A stretch of 64,000 nt of DNA from JALJPB01 sp963933115 (GTDB lineage Bacteria; Pseudomonadota; Gammaproteobacteria; Enterobacterales; Alteromonadaceae), in the NCBI GenBank assembly GCA_963933115.1, contig CAWVSL010000001.1, positions 62,001 through 126,000 of the forward strand, in the 5' to 3' direction. Within the stretch, counting starts at the first letter, position 1. Each line of letters opens with the position of its first letter. Position numbers and translations under genes: made by a program. This document shows positions 45,445-54,491 of this stretch, piece after piece. Below the pieces are notes generated by a model. It was not told the DNA's origin, did not search any database, and saw only the letters and a program-made list of their open reading frames with translations.

Positions 45445-48400
45445 TTGCTGTTATCTTTCTTACTATTCATTGCGTTAATATACAAGCAAGTAGCTTTGTC
45501 ACTTAGTGCTTTAGCAACTTTTGTTTATCAATTGGCTTTTTTATTTTTAGTCACGACTTTGGTGTTAACTTCTGCATCGGCTGATGAGACCGGCAATAAT
45601 AAACCTTTTACTGCCGCCCCACTAAAATTTAATCATTTATCTACGGCTGAAGGTTTGGCTCAAAGTCATGTTTCTAGTATTACTCAAGATGACGAAGGCT
45701 TTATTTGGGTTGCAACCCAAGATGGACTTGATAGATACGACGGAAATGTCTTTATTCATTATCGTCACAAGACCAATGATAAAAAATCTTTAGCTAATAA
45801 TAACGTTAGAAAAGTCTTTCTTGATAATGAAAATATCATTTGGGTCGCCACTGAAAATGGACTGAGCAAATATAATAAAGCGTTAGATAATTTTGACAAT
45901 TTCGCATATACCCCTAACAATATAAATTCATTGAGAGATAATAAAATATGGGATATTTACCAAGATAACTTTAATAAAATATGGGTGGCAACCTCTCAAG
46001 GCCTACATATATATGACCCATTAAATAACCACTTCAACCAGATTAGTATTCAAGACTTTGAAGATAATTTCAAAGAAGTAATAACCATTTTTCAAGATAA
46101 AAATAACAATTATTGGATGGGAACACATCAGAAAGGTATATTTATAATTAATGATAAATTATCTTATGCTTTTTCCCTACAAGAAAAGAACAAATGGGAT
46201 ATTAATATTCCAGCGGTGAGTTTGAATGACATAAAAATTATTGAGGGTGATTATTGGTTAGCTACAGATAATGGCGTATTTATTGTTTCAGATAGCTATA
46301 AAATAACAAAACACTTACCAAAAAAAAATAAAGTGATTGGCCTTTTATCAAATAAAATATCGGCTATTGAGCAAACAGGTGATGATAAAGTATGGCTTGC
46401 AGGTGAAAATGGTCTAAATCGCGTTAATCTTTTAGATTACTCAATTGAAGAATTTCAAAAAAATGCTTACCCGAGCTCTTTATCTGAAAATTGGTTGAAT
46501 GATATTTATAAAGATTCATCTGGAAGACTCTGGTTAGGAACTTATAGTAATGGTTTAAATATTTATAATCCATCACCTCAAGTTTTTCATCATACCTATA
46601 AAAATAACTTTACTGTAGAGTCTTTTGCAGAAACAAACTCAGGTTCAATTTGGTTATCCACTCAGCAAGATAGGCTTTATAAATTTACAAATAATATAAT
46701 CACTGAAGAATTCATCCCTCAAATTAATACCGGGATTTTACAACTGTTTTCTAATAATTCTAATCTGTTGTGGATAATAACAAATGATAACGAGTTATAT
46801 TCTTATGACAACAAACTTGAAATAACCATTCAGTACCCCGAATGGTTTAAGAGCGTAAATACAAAAGAAAATAGTTCATACACGTTAGCAGATAATAAAA
46901 TTTGGTTTGTTGATAGTAAAGGTTCTCTACAAAGCTTTGATTTAGAATCAAAAGAATTAAAAAACTATCCCATTAATCCAACTATTTTCACTTCATTAAC
47001 TTTTGATAAATCAACAGACAGTCAAATATTGTTAGCAACAGAGTCTACAATCAATCCAACTATCTTCACCTCATTAACTGTTGATCCATCAACAAAAAGT
47101 CAACTATTGCTAGTAACAGAGTCAAACCAAATCTTTCAATTTGACATCAAAAAAGATAATTACATAAATATATCACCTGAAAAAATAAAGCACTTTGGTA
47201 ATAAAGAAATCAGAAATATTACTGCATCTCTCAATTGGATATGGCTTGGGTCACACTCAGACGGAATTCTGTTAATCAATAGAATTAATAATGACGTAAC
47301 CTATTACAACGATAATAATTTATTAAATAATAATTTTATTGCAGATATTCTCATTGATAAAAATGAAAATGCTTGGGTAGTAACAAAGAGAGGAATCTCT
47401 GTGATAACACCATCTTCGGGAAAAGTAAAAATTTTTACTGAAGACTTTTTAATTTCGGATCATGATTTTTTATCATTTCCGACCTTATTAACCTCAGACA
47501 AGACAATGTTGTTTGCGGGTTCTAACGGTTTTTATCATTTTGACCCCATGGCAGCTTTTCAAATATCTCAACAAATATACAAACCGATATTTATCAATAT
47601 TTATATTGCTAATAAAAAGATAGCTGTTATTGATAATAAATCAATCAACAAGTCCACGTTAAATCAACAAGTCAATTATCTTGATGAAGTGATAGTAGAC
47701 TACAACCAATCACCACTCAGTATTGAGTTTATTGCACCAAACTCAAAGCTTCTGAGTCAAGTAAGATATAAGTATCGTCTTTTAGGCTCAAACGAACAGT
47801 GGATTGAAGCAGACCCCTCCTATCTCAGAGCAACATATACCAATTTAACTCCTGGTGATTATAACTTTGAAGTCCAAGTTTATGACTTATATAACCCTGA
47901 ATTAATAAAATCAAATAATATCAAAATTCATATTATGTCACCTTGGTGGTTCTCTAAATCAATATTGCTTATATACGCCCTAATAATATTGATCCTCTTG
48001 ATTTATATTACTCAAAAAATGTATCGCAAAAGTCAATATCACCAGCAAATACAAAAAAGTGAAGAACGTTTAAAATTATCTCTTTGGGGTAGCGGCGATG
48101 AAATGTGGGATTGGAACATTAACACTGGTCGGATATTTCAGTCGAATGTTTCTGGCGCTTTAGAACTGCCTCAAGACGGTGCTCATAGCAAAGATGAATA
48201 TAAAACTCAATTGCATCAGAGTGATATCCCAAGAGTTAAAAAGGCTTTAGATGATCACTTTGAGGGTAAAACAGAATTTTTTGAAGTTACTTATAGGCTA
48301 AAAGATAACAATAACAAGTGGATTTGGGTATTAGAACGAGGGAAAATAGTTGCTAGAGATGAAAACGATAAACCTACTCGGATGACAGGAACCCTCAAAG

Positions 48401-50106
48401 ATATTAGTAAAATAAAAGAAACTGAAGAACGACTTAAAATATATGCAAAATGTTTTGAAAATATTTCTGATGGTCTAATTATTTTTAATGAAAAATTTAT
48501 TGCTGTAGATATTAATGAAGCTTATCAGCGTATTACGGGTATAACTAAAAATAAAATACTTGGAAAACCCTTACAATTTAAGCAATACCCAGAGATTTTG
48601 TGTGAAAAAATAAAAGACCAACTGATTAATAATGGTTGTTGGCAGGGTGAAATAAAAAGTGTCCGAGAAAATGGTGACCTCTATTTAATCGATTTAAATA
48701 TTAATGTTATTCGTGATGAAAATCGTAAAATATCACACTTCTTTGGCGTTTTTTCTGATATTACAAAGCGCAAAAGAACTGAACAAAAACTTAGAACACA
48801 GGCAAATAATGATAAATTAACGGGCTTACCTAACCGATCATACTTTCAAAAATATCAAGTTAAACTCGTTGAAAATAAAATTCAACATGCCATTTTAGTT
48901 TTTGGTTTAGATAACTTCAAAAAAATCAATGACTCTCTTGGTCATCAGTTAGGTGACGTGTTGTTATGCCAAGTTACCCAGCGTCTTTTAAAAATAGTGA
49001 GTCGTCAAGACTCTATCTATCGCCTTGGAGGTGATGAGTTTAGTATTATCATTGAAAATACTGATAATATTTACGCTATCACTTCATTAGTAAAAAAGAT
49101 CTTAATAACTATAGCTCAACCACTAAAACTTAGAAGTAAAGAAATTGTTCTTACCGGTAGTATTGGTATTGTTATTTATCCTGAGGATGAAGTTTTACCT
49201 CATAAGTTATTAAAAAATGCCTATACGGCTATGTATTATGGAAAAAATTTGGGTGGTAATACATATCAATTTTTTAATGAGTCTATGAATAAGAAAGCGG
49301 TAAAGCGCCTACAAATTGAAAGTTTGATCCTTCGTGGCCTTAAAGACGATCTGTTCTCTGTTTATTACCAACCTAAAATAGAAACCGCCACAGGTAAAGT
49401 ATCAGGAATAGAAGCACTGGTTCGATATATAACACCGAATAAAAGTTTAATTAGACCTATTGCTTTTATTCCAACCGCTGAGGAGACGGGCCAAATAATT
49501 GACATAGGTGAAGTCGTCTTAAGAAAGTCCTGCTTTGCTACTAAAAAATGGGTAGACGCAGGCTTATTTGGCGGAAGAATTGCAGTAAACCTGTCTGCTC
49601 TTCAATTTTACCAACCTAACCTAGTTGACGTTATCGCCTCAATACTCATTGAAACAAATCTTCCAGCAAAATACTTAGAGCTTGAAATAACTGAAGATAC
49701 GGTGATGGAATCACCTCAAATAGCAATAGATATTATGTTAAAAATTAGAAGAATGGGTATTTATCTTTCTTTAGATGATTTTGGTACCGGTTACTCATCT
49801 TTAGTACACTTAAAGAAATTCCCATTTAATACATTAAAAATTGATAAAGCTTTTATTGACGATATTGAATATTGTGAACAAGGGAGGGAGATGGTTGAAA
49901 CCATCATTTCTATAGGTCATAACCTTGATATGCTTGTTATTGCAGAGGGAGTAGAAACTAGCAAACAACTGAGCATTCTTTTAGGCCTAAAATGTGAACA
50001 AATTCAAGGCTATTTATATAGTAAACCATTAAACGAACAGGATATGAACAATTTCCTCTTTACTCATCAAATTACTGATAAATCAACGTCGTTTATTAAC
50101 CGGTAA
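45445..50106 (+). CDS. Propeller sensor with PAS, GGDEF and EAL domains (c-di-GMP enzyme)
   Basis: 1553 residues. The N-terminus has two hydrophobic stretches (about 1-46, signal/anchor). A large periplasmic sensor of two-component-regulator propeller repeats (about 60-690, motifs such as GFIWVATQDGLDRYD) and a Y_Y_Y domain (about 740-825) follow. A transmembrane helix lies at about 835-860, then two PAS/PAC domains (about 870-1115), GGDEF (about 1120-1285) and EAL (about 1295-1545). GGDEF is intact near 1194, but the usual RxxD inhibitory site reads SRQD. EAL catalytic elements EALVR, ELEITED, DDFGTGYSS, AEGVE and QGYLYSKP are intact, so phosphodiesterase activity is likely. Start TTG at 45445 with AGAGGT. 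A 26-residue segment is duplicated in the propeller. It probably senses an extracellular ligand and adjusts c-di-GMP. Confidence 0.93.
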   Translation: MLLSFLLFIALIYKQVALSLSALATFVYQLAFLFLVTTLVLTSASADETGNNKPFTAAPLKFNHLSTAEGLAQSHVSSITQDDEGFIWVATQDGLDRYDGNVFIHYRHKTNDKKSLANNNVRKVFLDNENIIWVATENGLSKYNKALDNFDNFAYTPNNINSLRDNKIWDIYQDNFNKIWVATSQGLHIYDPLNNHFNQISIQDFEDNFKEVITIFQDKNNNYWMGTHQKGIFIINDKLSYAFSLQEKNKWDINIPAVSLNDIKIIEGDYWLATDNGVFIVSDSYKITKHLPKKNKVIGLLSNKISAIEQTGDDKVWLAGENGLNRVNLLDYSIEEFQKNAYPSSLSENWLNDIYKDSSGRLWLGTYSNGLNIYNPSPQVFHHTYKNNFTVESFAETNSGSIWLSTQQDRLYKFTNNIITEEFIPQINTGILQLFSNNSNLLWIITNDNELYSYDNKLEITIQYPEWFKSVNTKENSSYTLADNKIWFVDSKGSLQSFDLESKELKNYPINPTIFTSLTFDKSTDSQILLATESTINPTIFTSLTVDPSTKSQLLLVTESNQIFQFDIKKDNYINISPEKIKHFGNKEIRNITASLNWIWLGSHSDGILLINRINNDVTYYNDNNLLNNNFIADILIDKNENAWVVTKRGISVITPSSGKVKIFTEDFLISDHDFLSFPTLLTSDKTMLFAGSNGFYHFDPMAAFQISQQIYKPIFINIYIANKKIAVIDNKSINKSTLNQQVNYLDEVIVDYNQSPLSIEFIAPNSKLLSQVRYKYRLLGSNEQWIEADPSYLRATYTNLTPGDYNFEVQVYDLYNPELIKSNNIKIHIMSPWWFSKSILLIYALIILILLIYITQKMYRKSQYHQQIQKSEERLKLSLWGSGDEMWDWNINTGRIFQSNVSGALELPQDGAHSKDEYKTQLHQSDIPRVKKALDDHFEGKTEFFEVTYRLKDNNNKWIWVLERGKIVARDENDKPTRMTGTLKDISKIKETEERLKIYAKCFENISDGLIIFNEKFIAVDINEAYQRITGITKNKILGKPLQFKQYPEILCEKIKDQLINNGCWQGEIKSVRENGDLYLIDLNINVIRDENRKISHFFGVFSDITKRKRTEQKLRTQANNDKLTGLPNRSYFQKYQVKLVENKIQHAILVFGLDNFKKINDSLGHQLGDVLLCQVTQRLLKIVSRQDSIYRLGGDEFSIIIENTDNIYAITSLVKKILITIAQPLKLRSKEIVLTGSIGIVIYPEDEVLPHKLLKNAYTAMYYGKNLGGNTYQFFNESMNKKAVKRLQIESLILRGLKDDLFSVYYQPKIETATGKVSGIEALVRYITPNKSLIRPIAFIPTAEETGQIIDIGEVVLRKSCFATKKWVDAGLFGGRIAVNLSALQFYQPNLVDVIASILIETNLPAKYLELEITEDTVMESPQIAIDIMLKIRRMGIYLSLDDFGTGYSSLVHLKKFPFNTLKIDKAFIDDIEYCEQGREMVETIISIGHNLDMLVIAEGVETSKQLSILLGLKCEQIQGYLYSKPLNEQDMNNFLFTHQITDKSTSFINR
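46972..47127 (+). repeat. 78-bp tandem duplication inside the sensor gene
   Basis: Two in-frame copies of 78 bp (46972-47049 and 47050-47127) encode INPTIFTSLTFDKSTDSQ... and INPTIFTSLTVDPSTKSQ..., 26 residues each with a few substitutions. The frame is preserved. The copies have diverged, so the event is not very recent. Confidence 0.9.
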
Positions 50107-50250
50107 GGATATTAAAACTTCAATAGGTTGGCCGCAGACGTGGTTAAAGAATTTAGGTGCAGCCAACTGGTGGTCATAAAAACCACCTGAATTAACGCAG
50201 TAATACATATTCATATTACCGGTAAACTAAACAGCAGGGCTAATTAAAAG

Positions 50251-50451
50251 TTATGCCCTAAAAATCAAATAATCGAAACCAAATAACCGATTAAGCTTCA
50301 TACGTTTTTCCATACAAAACATTGGCCAAATTAAAGGTCCAAACAATAAACCAGCAATTGCCCATCTCTTTAATCCAAGGGTGCCAGTAAAAGCTTGGCA
50401 ATAGAAAAAAACAGAAGATAAAACGCCCATCACACTAAGAAGTAACAACAC
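50251..50451 (-). CDS. Small two-helix membrane protein, unknown function
   Basis: 66 residues with two hydrophobic segments (about 2-22 and 30-46) and a basic C-terminal part (MEKRMKLNR). The start is a GTG at 50451 with a good GAGGT about nine bases upstream. The segment GLKRWAIAGLLFGPLIWPMF looks like a genuine membrane protein rather than a chance frame. I cannot name a family. It lies in the accessory segment between the sensor and fadJ. Confidence 0.55.
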   Translation of the reverse strand: MLLLLSVMGVLSSVFFYCQAFTGTLGLKRWAIAGLLFGPLIWPMFCMEKRMKLNRLFGFDYLIFRA

Positions 50452-50545
50452 AATATTTAGACCTCAACATAAGCTCTCAAGCCACTTACAAAAGCTATTT
50501 TTAAATAGCCTACCAAAATCCTAACTAATATAACGAAATTAGAGT

Positions 50546-50595
50546 ATTTATTCAATAAATTTTGACCGATATATAACATTTATTGAATAAATTTT
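50546..50595. repeat. Two near-identical palindromic AT elements
   Basis: ATTTATTCAATAAATTTT at 50546-50563 and ATTTATTGAATAAATTTT at 50578-50595, differing only at the palindrome centre and 32 bases apart (about three helical turns). They lie upstream of the minus-strand small membrane gene, where a regulator or promoter could sit. Confidence 0.6.
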
Positions 50596-50661
50596 AGTTT
50601 TATATAATTAATTTAAATAAGGTCAGAAAAAGATGGTTATAACCGACCTCTGTAGAAGCAG

Positions 50662-50687
50662 GATATTGCCAGTTCTAGGGCAATATC
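50662..50687 (-). terminator. Hairpin downstream of fadJ
   Basis: GATATTGCC at 50662-50670 and GGCAATATC at 50679-50687 form a perfect 9-bp stem with an eight-base loop, starting nine bases after the fadJ stop on the minus strand. There is no T run, so it could act as a 3' stabiliser instead of a classic terminator. Confidence 0.55.
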
Positions 50688-50696
50688 AATCCTCAG

Positions 50697-52862
50697 TTAA
50701 TAATAACGCTGGTCTTGCTCTGCCATCTTAATTAAAGCATCACACGGTTCATAACGTTGACCATGCTCACTTGCCCACTGTGTCAGTTGTGCAACAATAC
50801 TTTTAGCACCTACTGTATCAATATATCTAAAAGGGCCTCCTAGAAATGGTGGAAAGCCAATACCAAAGATGGTCCCTACATCGCCATCTCGTGCGTTTCG
50901 AATGATACCTTCGTCTAAACAACGAGCAGCTTCATTTAACATCATATAAACGCAACGCTGTGTAATAGCATTATCAGAAAGCTTTCCCACTGGTTTTATC
51001 GCTAATAAGGTATAAATACTTTCATCGACTTGCTTAATATTCTTCTTAGCTTTTTTGCCATAGAGATAAAAACCTTTATTCGATTTTTTACCTAAACGAC
51101 CGTCATTGAGTAGTTTTTCAAAGGCTTGAGGGCCAGCAAAACGTTGACCTAACTCGGCTTGTAATATGGGACCTATTTTGGCACCAATATCAATACCAAC
51201 TTCATCGAGTAGTTGCATGGGACCCACAGGAAAACCAAAATTAACTAACGCTTTATCAATTTTATCAATAGGCTCACCACTGAGTAATAACATCGCTGCT
51301 TCATTCATATAAGGCGCTAAAATACGGTTAATGTAAAAACCGGCTTTGTCTTTGACAACTATCGGTGTTTTCCCTTGTTTTTTGGCAAAGGCAACCGTTG
51401 TTGAAATCGTTTGATCAGATGTTTTTTCATGAGCAATTATTTCAACCAAAGGCATTTTATCAACAGGAGAAAAATAGTGTAGACCGATGACATTTTCTGG
51501 TCGCTTAGCATTAGCGGCTATTTGCCCGATAGGTAAGCTAGAAGTATTACTGGCAAATATTGTTTGTTCATTACAATTTTCTTCAATATCACTGACCATT
51601 TTTTGTTTTAATGATAAGTCTTCAAATACGGCTTCAACCACAATATCAATATCATTAAAACCTTGATAATTAACTGTGCCGCTGATCATTGAAAGTTGTT
51701 GCTGCATCTCGCTATGACCGATAAAACGGTGTTTAACTTTTTTATTTAGTCTTTCAAAACTATATTTAAAAGCATGACTTAGTCCTTGCTGCGAAATATC
51801 TTTGATACGTGCAGGGGTTTTAGCTTTCGTTGCCGTAACAAAGGCAATTCCTCCCCCCATCAAACCACCACCTAATATTCCAACATTATTGATTTTCAAT
51901 GGTTCTATACCGTCAACACCCTGCTCTTTTTTCATTTGTGTGGTTGCAAAAAATAAGGTTCTTAATTGAACTGATACCTGGCTCATTGCCAATTCGCCAA
52001 AATGATTTGCTTCGGTTTGATAGCCTTTTGCCGATGTTTGCTCTACTCCCACTCGAACACAATCAATAATTTTTAATGGTGCAGGATAATGACCTTTAGT
52101 TTTAGACAATACAGACTTTGTTGCCTGGAAATAGACAAGTTTTCGACCAACACTATTGTTTTCCAAGATTTTATCGATAAAAGACTGTTGACGTTTTTTT
52201 GTCTTTACCTTTCCAGAACCAATATTAGCCAGTGCTAATTCCTCTGCTGTTGCAATTAAAATACTACGGGGAACCACATCATTAACTAAGCCAGCTTTTA
52301 ATGCTTGCTTCGCTCTGAGCTGTTTACCTGTCAGCATCATGTCTAACGCTTTTTGAACGCCCACTAATTTTGGTAAACGCTGTGTCCCTCCTCCTCCAGG
52401 TAATAATCCTAACTGTACTTCCGGCACACCTAAAGCAGTTTTCACACTGTCGGAACAAACACGACCATGACAAGCTAATGCTAGCTCCAAGCCGCCACCT
52501 AAACAAGGTCCATTGATTGCGGCAACAACAGGCATATTCATATTTTCTAGTTGATTAAATATCATTTGCCCTTGGCGAGATAATACCGTTGCTTCTTCTG
52601 CTGTGGTGCAGTTGCCAATCATATTAATATCAGCACCTGCAACAAATGAATCTTTCTTACCACTGAGCAGAACTAAACCTACAATAGTTTTATCATCACT
52701 GATTTCTTTTAGCATCTGTGATATTTGCTCACCAAATTCAGCTTTTAAGGTATTCATACTTTCGCCAACTACATCCATAACTAAATGGGCAATCCCATTT
52801 TTCTGACGAATTAACGTAAACGTATTTTTTTGCTCTATCACTACATTAGTATCATTAGTCAT
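50697..52862 (-). CDS. fadJ: Fatty acid oxidation complex alpha subunit FadJ
   Basis: Multifunctional enoyl-CoA hydratase/3-hydroxyacyl-CoA dehydrogenase of beta-oxidation. 721 residues from the ATG at 52862, which overlaps the fadI stop by one base (TAATG); an upstream extension of the frame is inside fadI. The hydratase domain has AGADINMI and GPCLGGGLELALACHGRV. The NAD-binding motif GILGGGLMGGGIAF and the HxFxP segment LHYFSPVDKMPLVE identify the dehydrogenase domain. The FadJ assignment over FadB rests on the fadI-fadJ order and the sixA neighbourhood. Confidence 0.94.
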   Translation of the reverse strand: MTNDTNVVIEQKNTFTLIRQKNGIAHLVMDVVGESMNTLKAEFGEQISQMLKEISDDKTIVGLVLLSGKKDSFVAGADINMIGNCTTAEEATVLSRQGQMIFNQLENMNMPVVAAINGPCLGGGLELALACHGRVCSDSVKTALGVPEVQLGLLPGGGGTQRLPKLVGVQKALDMMLTGKQLRAKQALKAGLVNDVVPRSILIATAEELALANIGSGKVKTKKRQQSFIDKILENNSVGRKLVYFQATKSVLSKTKGHYPAPLKIIDCVRVGVEQTSAKGYQTEANHFGELAMSQVSVQLRTLFFATTQMKKEQGVDGIEPLKINNVGILGGGLMGGGIAFVTATKAKTPARIKDISQQGLSHAFKYSFERLNKKVKHRFIGHSEMQQQLSMISGTVNYQGFNDIDIVVEAVFEDLSLKQKMVSDIEENCNEQTIFASNTSSLPIGQIAANAKRPENVIGLHYFSPVDKMPLVEIIAHEKTSDQTISTTVAFAKKQGKTPIVVKDKAGFYINRILAPYMNEAAMLLLSGEPIDKIDKALVNFGFPVGPMQLLDEVGIDIGAKIGPILQAELGQRFAGPQAFEKLLNDGRLGKKSNKGFYLYGKKAKKNIKQVDESIYTLLAIKPVGKLSDNAITQRCVYMMLNEAARCLDEGIIRNARDGDVGTIFGIGFPPFLGGPFRYIDTVGAKSIVAQLTQWASEHGQRYEPCDALIKMAEQDQRYY

Positions 52863-54172
52863 TAGTCTGTCTCCACAATCATTGCTGCACCAAGCCCACC
52901 GGCAGCACAAGCGGTAGTTAAGCCAACGCCACCACCTCGACGATTTAATTCATTAAGGGTTTGAGTAATCAAGCGAGCCCCTGTTGCAGCAAAAGGATGT
53001 CCGTAAGCTAAGGAGCCGCCCATTACATTAAATTTGGTCATATCTATTTCACCAATAGCTTTATTTCGACCTAAATGTTGCTGGGCAAAATGTTGACTAG
53101 CAAACATCTGCATATTTGCTAATGCCTGAGCAGCAAAAGCTTCATGCATTTCAATTAAGTCTAAGTCAGCTAACTCCATACCAGCTCGCTTCAGCGCGAT
53201 AGGTGTGGCATAACTTGGTCCCATTAACATATCTTGCCAAACATCAATGGCGGCAAAGCCATAGCTTCTTATATAACCTAACGGTTTATAGCCAAGTTCT
53301 TTTGCTTTACCTTCACGCATTAATAATATTGCCGCACCGCCATCAGTTAATGGCGTACTTGTTGCTGCGGTAACTGTCCCGTGTTTACGATCAAATACCG
53401 GCCGAAGTTTGGCGTAGCTTGCTAATACCGAATTTTCACGAATACAGTTATCTTTTTCAATAAATGATTGATACGGTTCCGGGTGAGCGGTCATAACTTC
53501 CCCAGCTAATTTACCTTGTTGCCAGCTTTTTGCTGCCAGGGTATGAGAACGATGAGCCAGTGCGTCCTGATCTTGACGAGATATATTATAAGTTTTTGCC
53601 ATCTGCTCAGCAGTTTGTCCCATTGAGATTCCCGTTGAATACTCAGCAACACCAGGAGCAACAGGAATTAAGTCTCTCAAACCTAACTTACGAATTAACG
53701 CAATTTTTTGTCCTAATGTTTTAGTTTTACTAATATCTAGTAAGGTTCTAGCTAGCTTTTTAGAAACACCGACCGGAGCCACAGAAGTAGAGTCGGCGCC
53801 ACCAGCAATACCAACATCAACCAAACCTGACATAATTGATTCAGTGATGTTAACCGTCGATTGAAAACTAGTCGCACAAGCACGAGAAACACTGTAAGCA
53901 TCGGTATTAACATTCATACCAGTTCCTAGCACAATTTCACGGGCAATATTTGGTGCTTCAGGCATTTGAACCACTTGGCCAAAAACAAGTTGATCAATAA
54001 TAGTGGGATCAACATTGTGTTTTTTTAGCAATTCATTAACGACCATTTTACCTAAATCTACAGCAGGCACGCCATGAAAGGCTGTCGCTTGTTTAGCAAA
54101 CGGAGTACGTAAGCCTGCAACAATGGCAATACGTTCGCCTTTTGCTGTTGTTAAAGATTGTGCTTTTGTCAT
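52862..54172 (-). CDS. fadI: Acetyl-CoA acyltransferase FadI
   Basis: Thiolase, beta subunit of the FadIJ complex, releasing acetyl-CoA from 3-ketoacyl-CoA. 436 residues, equal to E. coli FadI. The acyl-accepting Cys99 (SRACATSF), His in EMHEAFAAQ, GHPFAATGAR and the C-terminal CAAGGLGAA are intact. Start ATG at 54172 with GGAG upstream. A FadR-like operator lies just after the predicted promoter. Confidence 0.96.
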   Translation of the reverse strand: MTKAQSLTTAKGERIAIVAGLRTPFAKQATAFHGVPAVDLGKMVVNELLKKHNVDPTIIDQLVFGQVVQMPEAPNIAREIVLGTGMNVNTDAYSVSRACATSFQSTVNITESIMSGLVDVGIAGGADSTSVAPVGVSKKLARTLLDISKTKTLGQKIALIRKLGLRDLIPVAPGVAEYSTGISMGQTAEQMAKTYNISRQDQDALAHRSHTLAAKSWQQGKLAGEVMTAHPEPYQSFIEKDNCIRENSVLASYAKLRPVFDRKHGTVTAATSTPLTDGGAAILLMREGKAKELGYKPLGYIRSYGFAAIDVWQDMLMGPSYATPIALKRAGMELADLDLIEMHEAFAAQALANMQMFASQHFAQQHLGRNKAIGEIDMTKFNVMGGSLAYGHPFAATGARLITQTLNELNRRGGGVGLTTACAAGGLGAAMIVETD

Positions 54173-54208
54173 TTTATTCTCCGCTATTGTCTTTTATTCA
54201 GCACCACA

Positions 54209-54227
54209 TAAGAGGTCGGACCTCTAA
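54209..54227. promoter_or_regulatory. FadR-like operator upstream of fadIJ
   Basis: The palindrome AGAGGTCGGACCTCT (54211-54225), read on the minus strand as AGAGGTCCGACCTCT, contains GGTCCGACC, the core of the gammaproteobacterial FadR consensus (CTGGTCCGACCAG). It lies just downstream of a predicted promoter, the right place for repression in the absence of fatty acids. fadR itself is not in the window. Confidence 0.7.
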
Positions 54228-54239
54228 GGTTAATGATTT

Positions 54240-54267
54240 ATTCTAACGATAATTCAAATTATATCAA
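54240..54267 (-). promoter_or_regulatory. Predicted fadIJ promoter
   Basis: On the minus strand TTGATA, 16 bases, TAGAAT (five of six matches in the -10). The expected start point falls just before the FadR-like palindrome. An overlapping TATAAT at 54258-54263 is an alternative -10. Confidence 0.5.
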
Positions 54268-54383
54268 TGATTAAAAATTAGATAAAAACATAAATTGATA
54301 CGACAAGTTAAAATAAAGGCAAGTGATTGAGTTTATTTAAGTTAACTATTGATAATATTTCTTACAATTTCCACTACCTAGAG

Positions 54384-54414
54384 TTGTTTTATTCCCTAAG
54401 GAACCTTATATAAT
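54384..54414 (+). promoter_or_regulatory. Possible moxR-bat promoter with palindromic spacer
   Basis: A TATAAT at 54409-54414 lies downstream of TTGTTT (54384-54389), with a long 19-base spacer. Within the spacer is the palindrome TAAGGAACCTTA (54397-54408), which could be an operator. The start codon of the first gene is at 54492. Confidence 0.35.
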
Positions 54415-54491
54415 ATGTGAGGTCTGTATAGACTGAAATGCAAAAAAACTATTACATTATCTTAAAATAAGAATTAACAAAGACGCTACCT

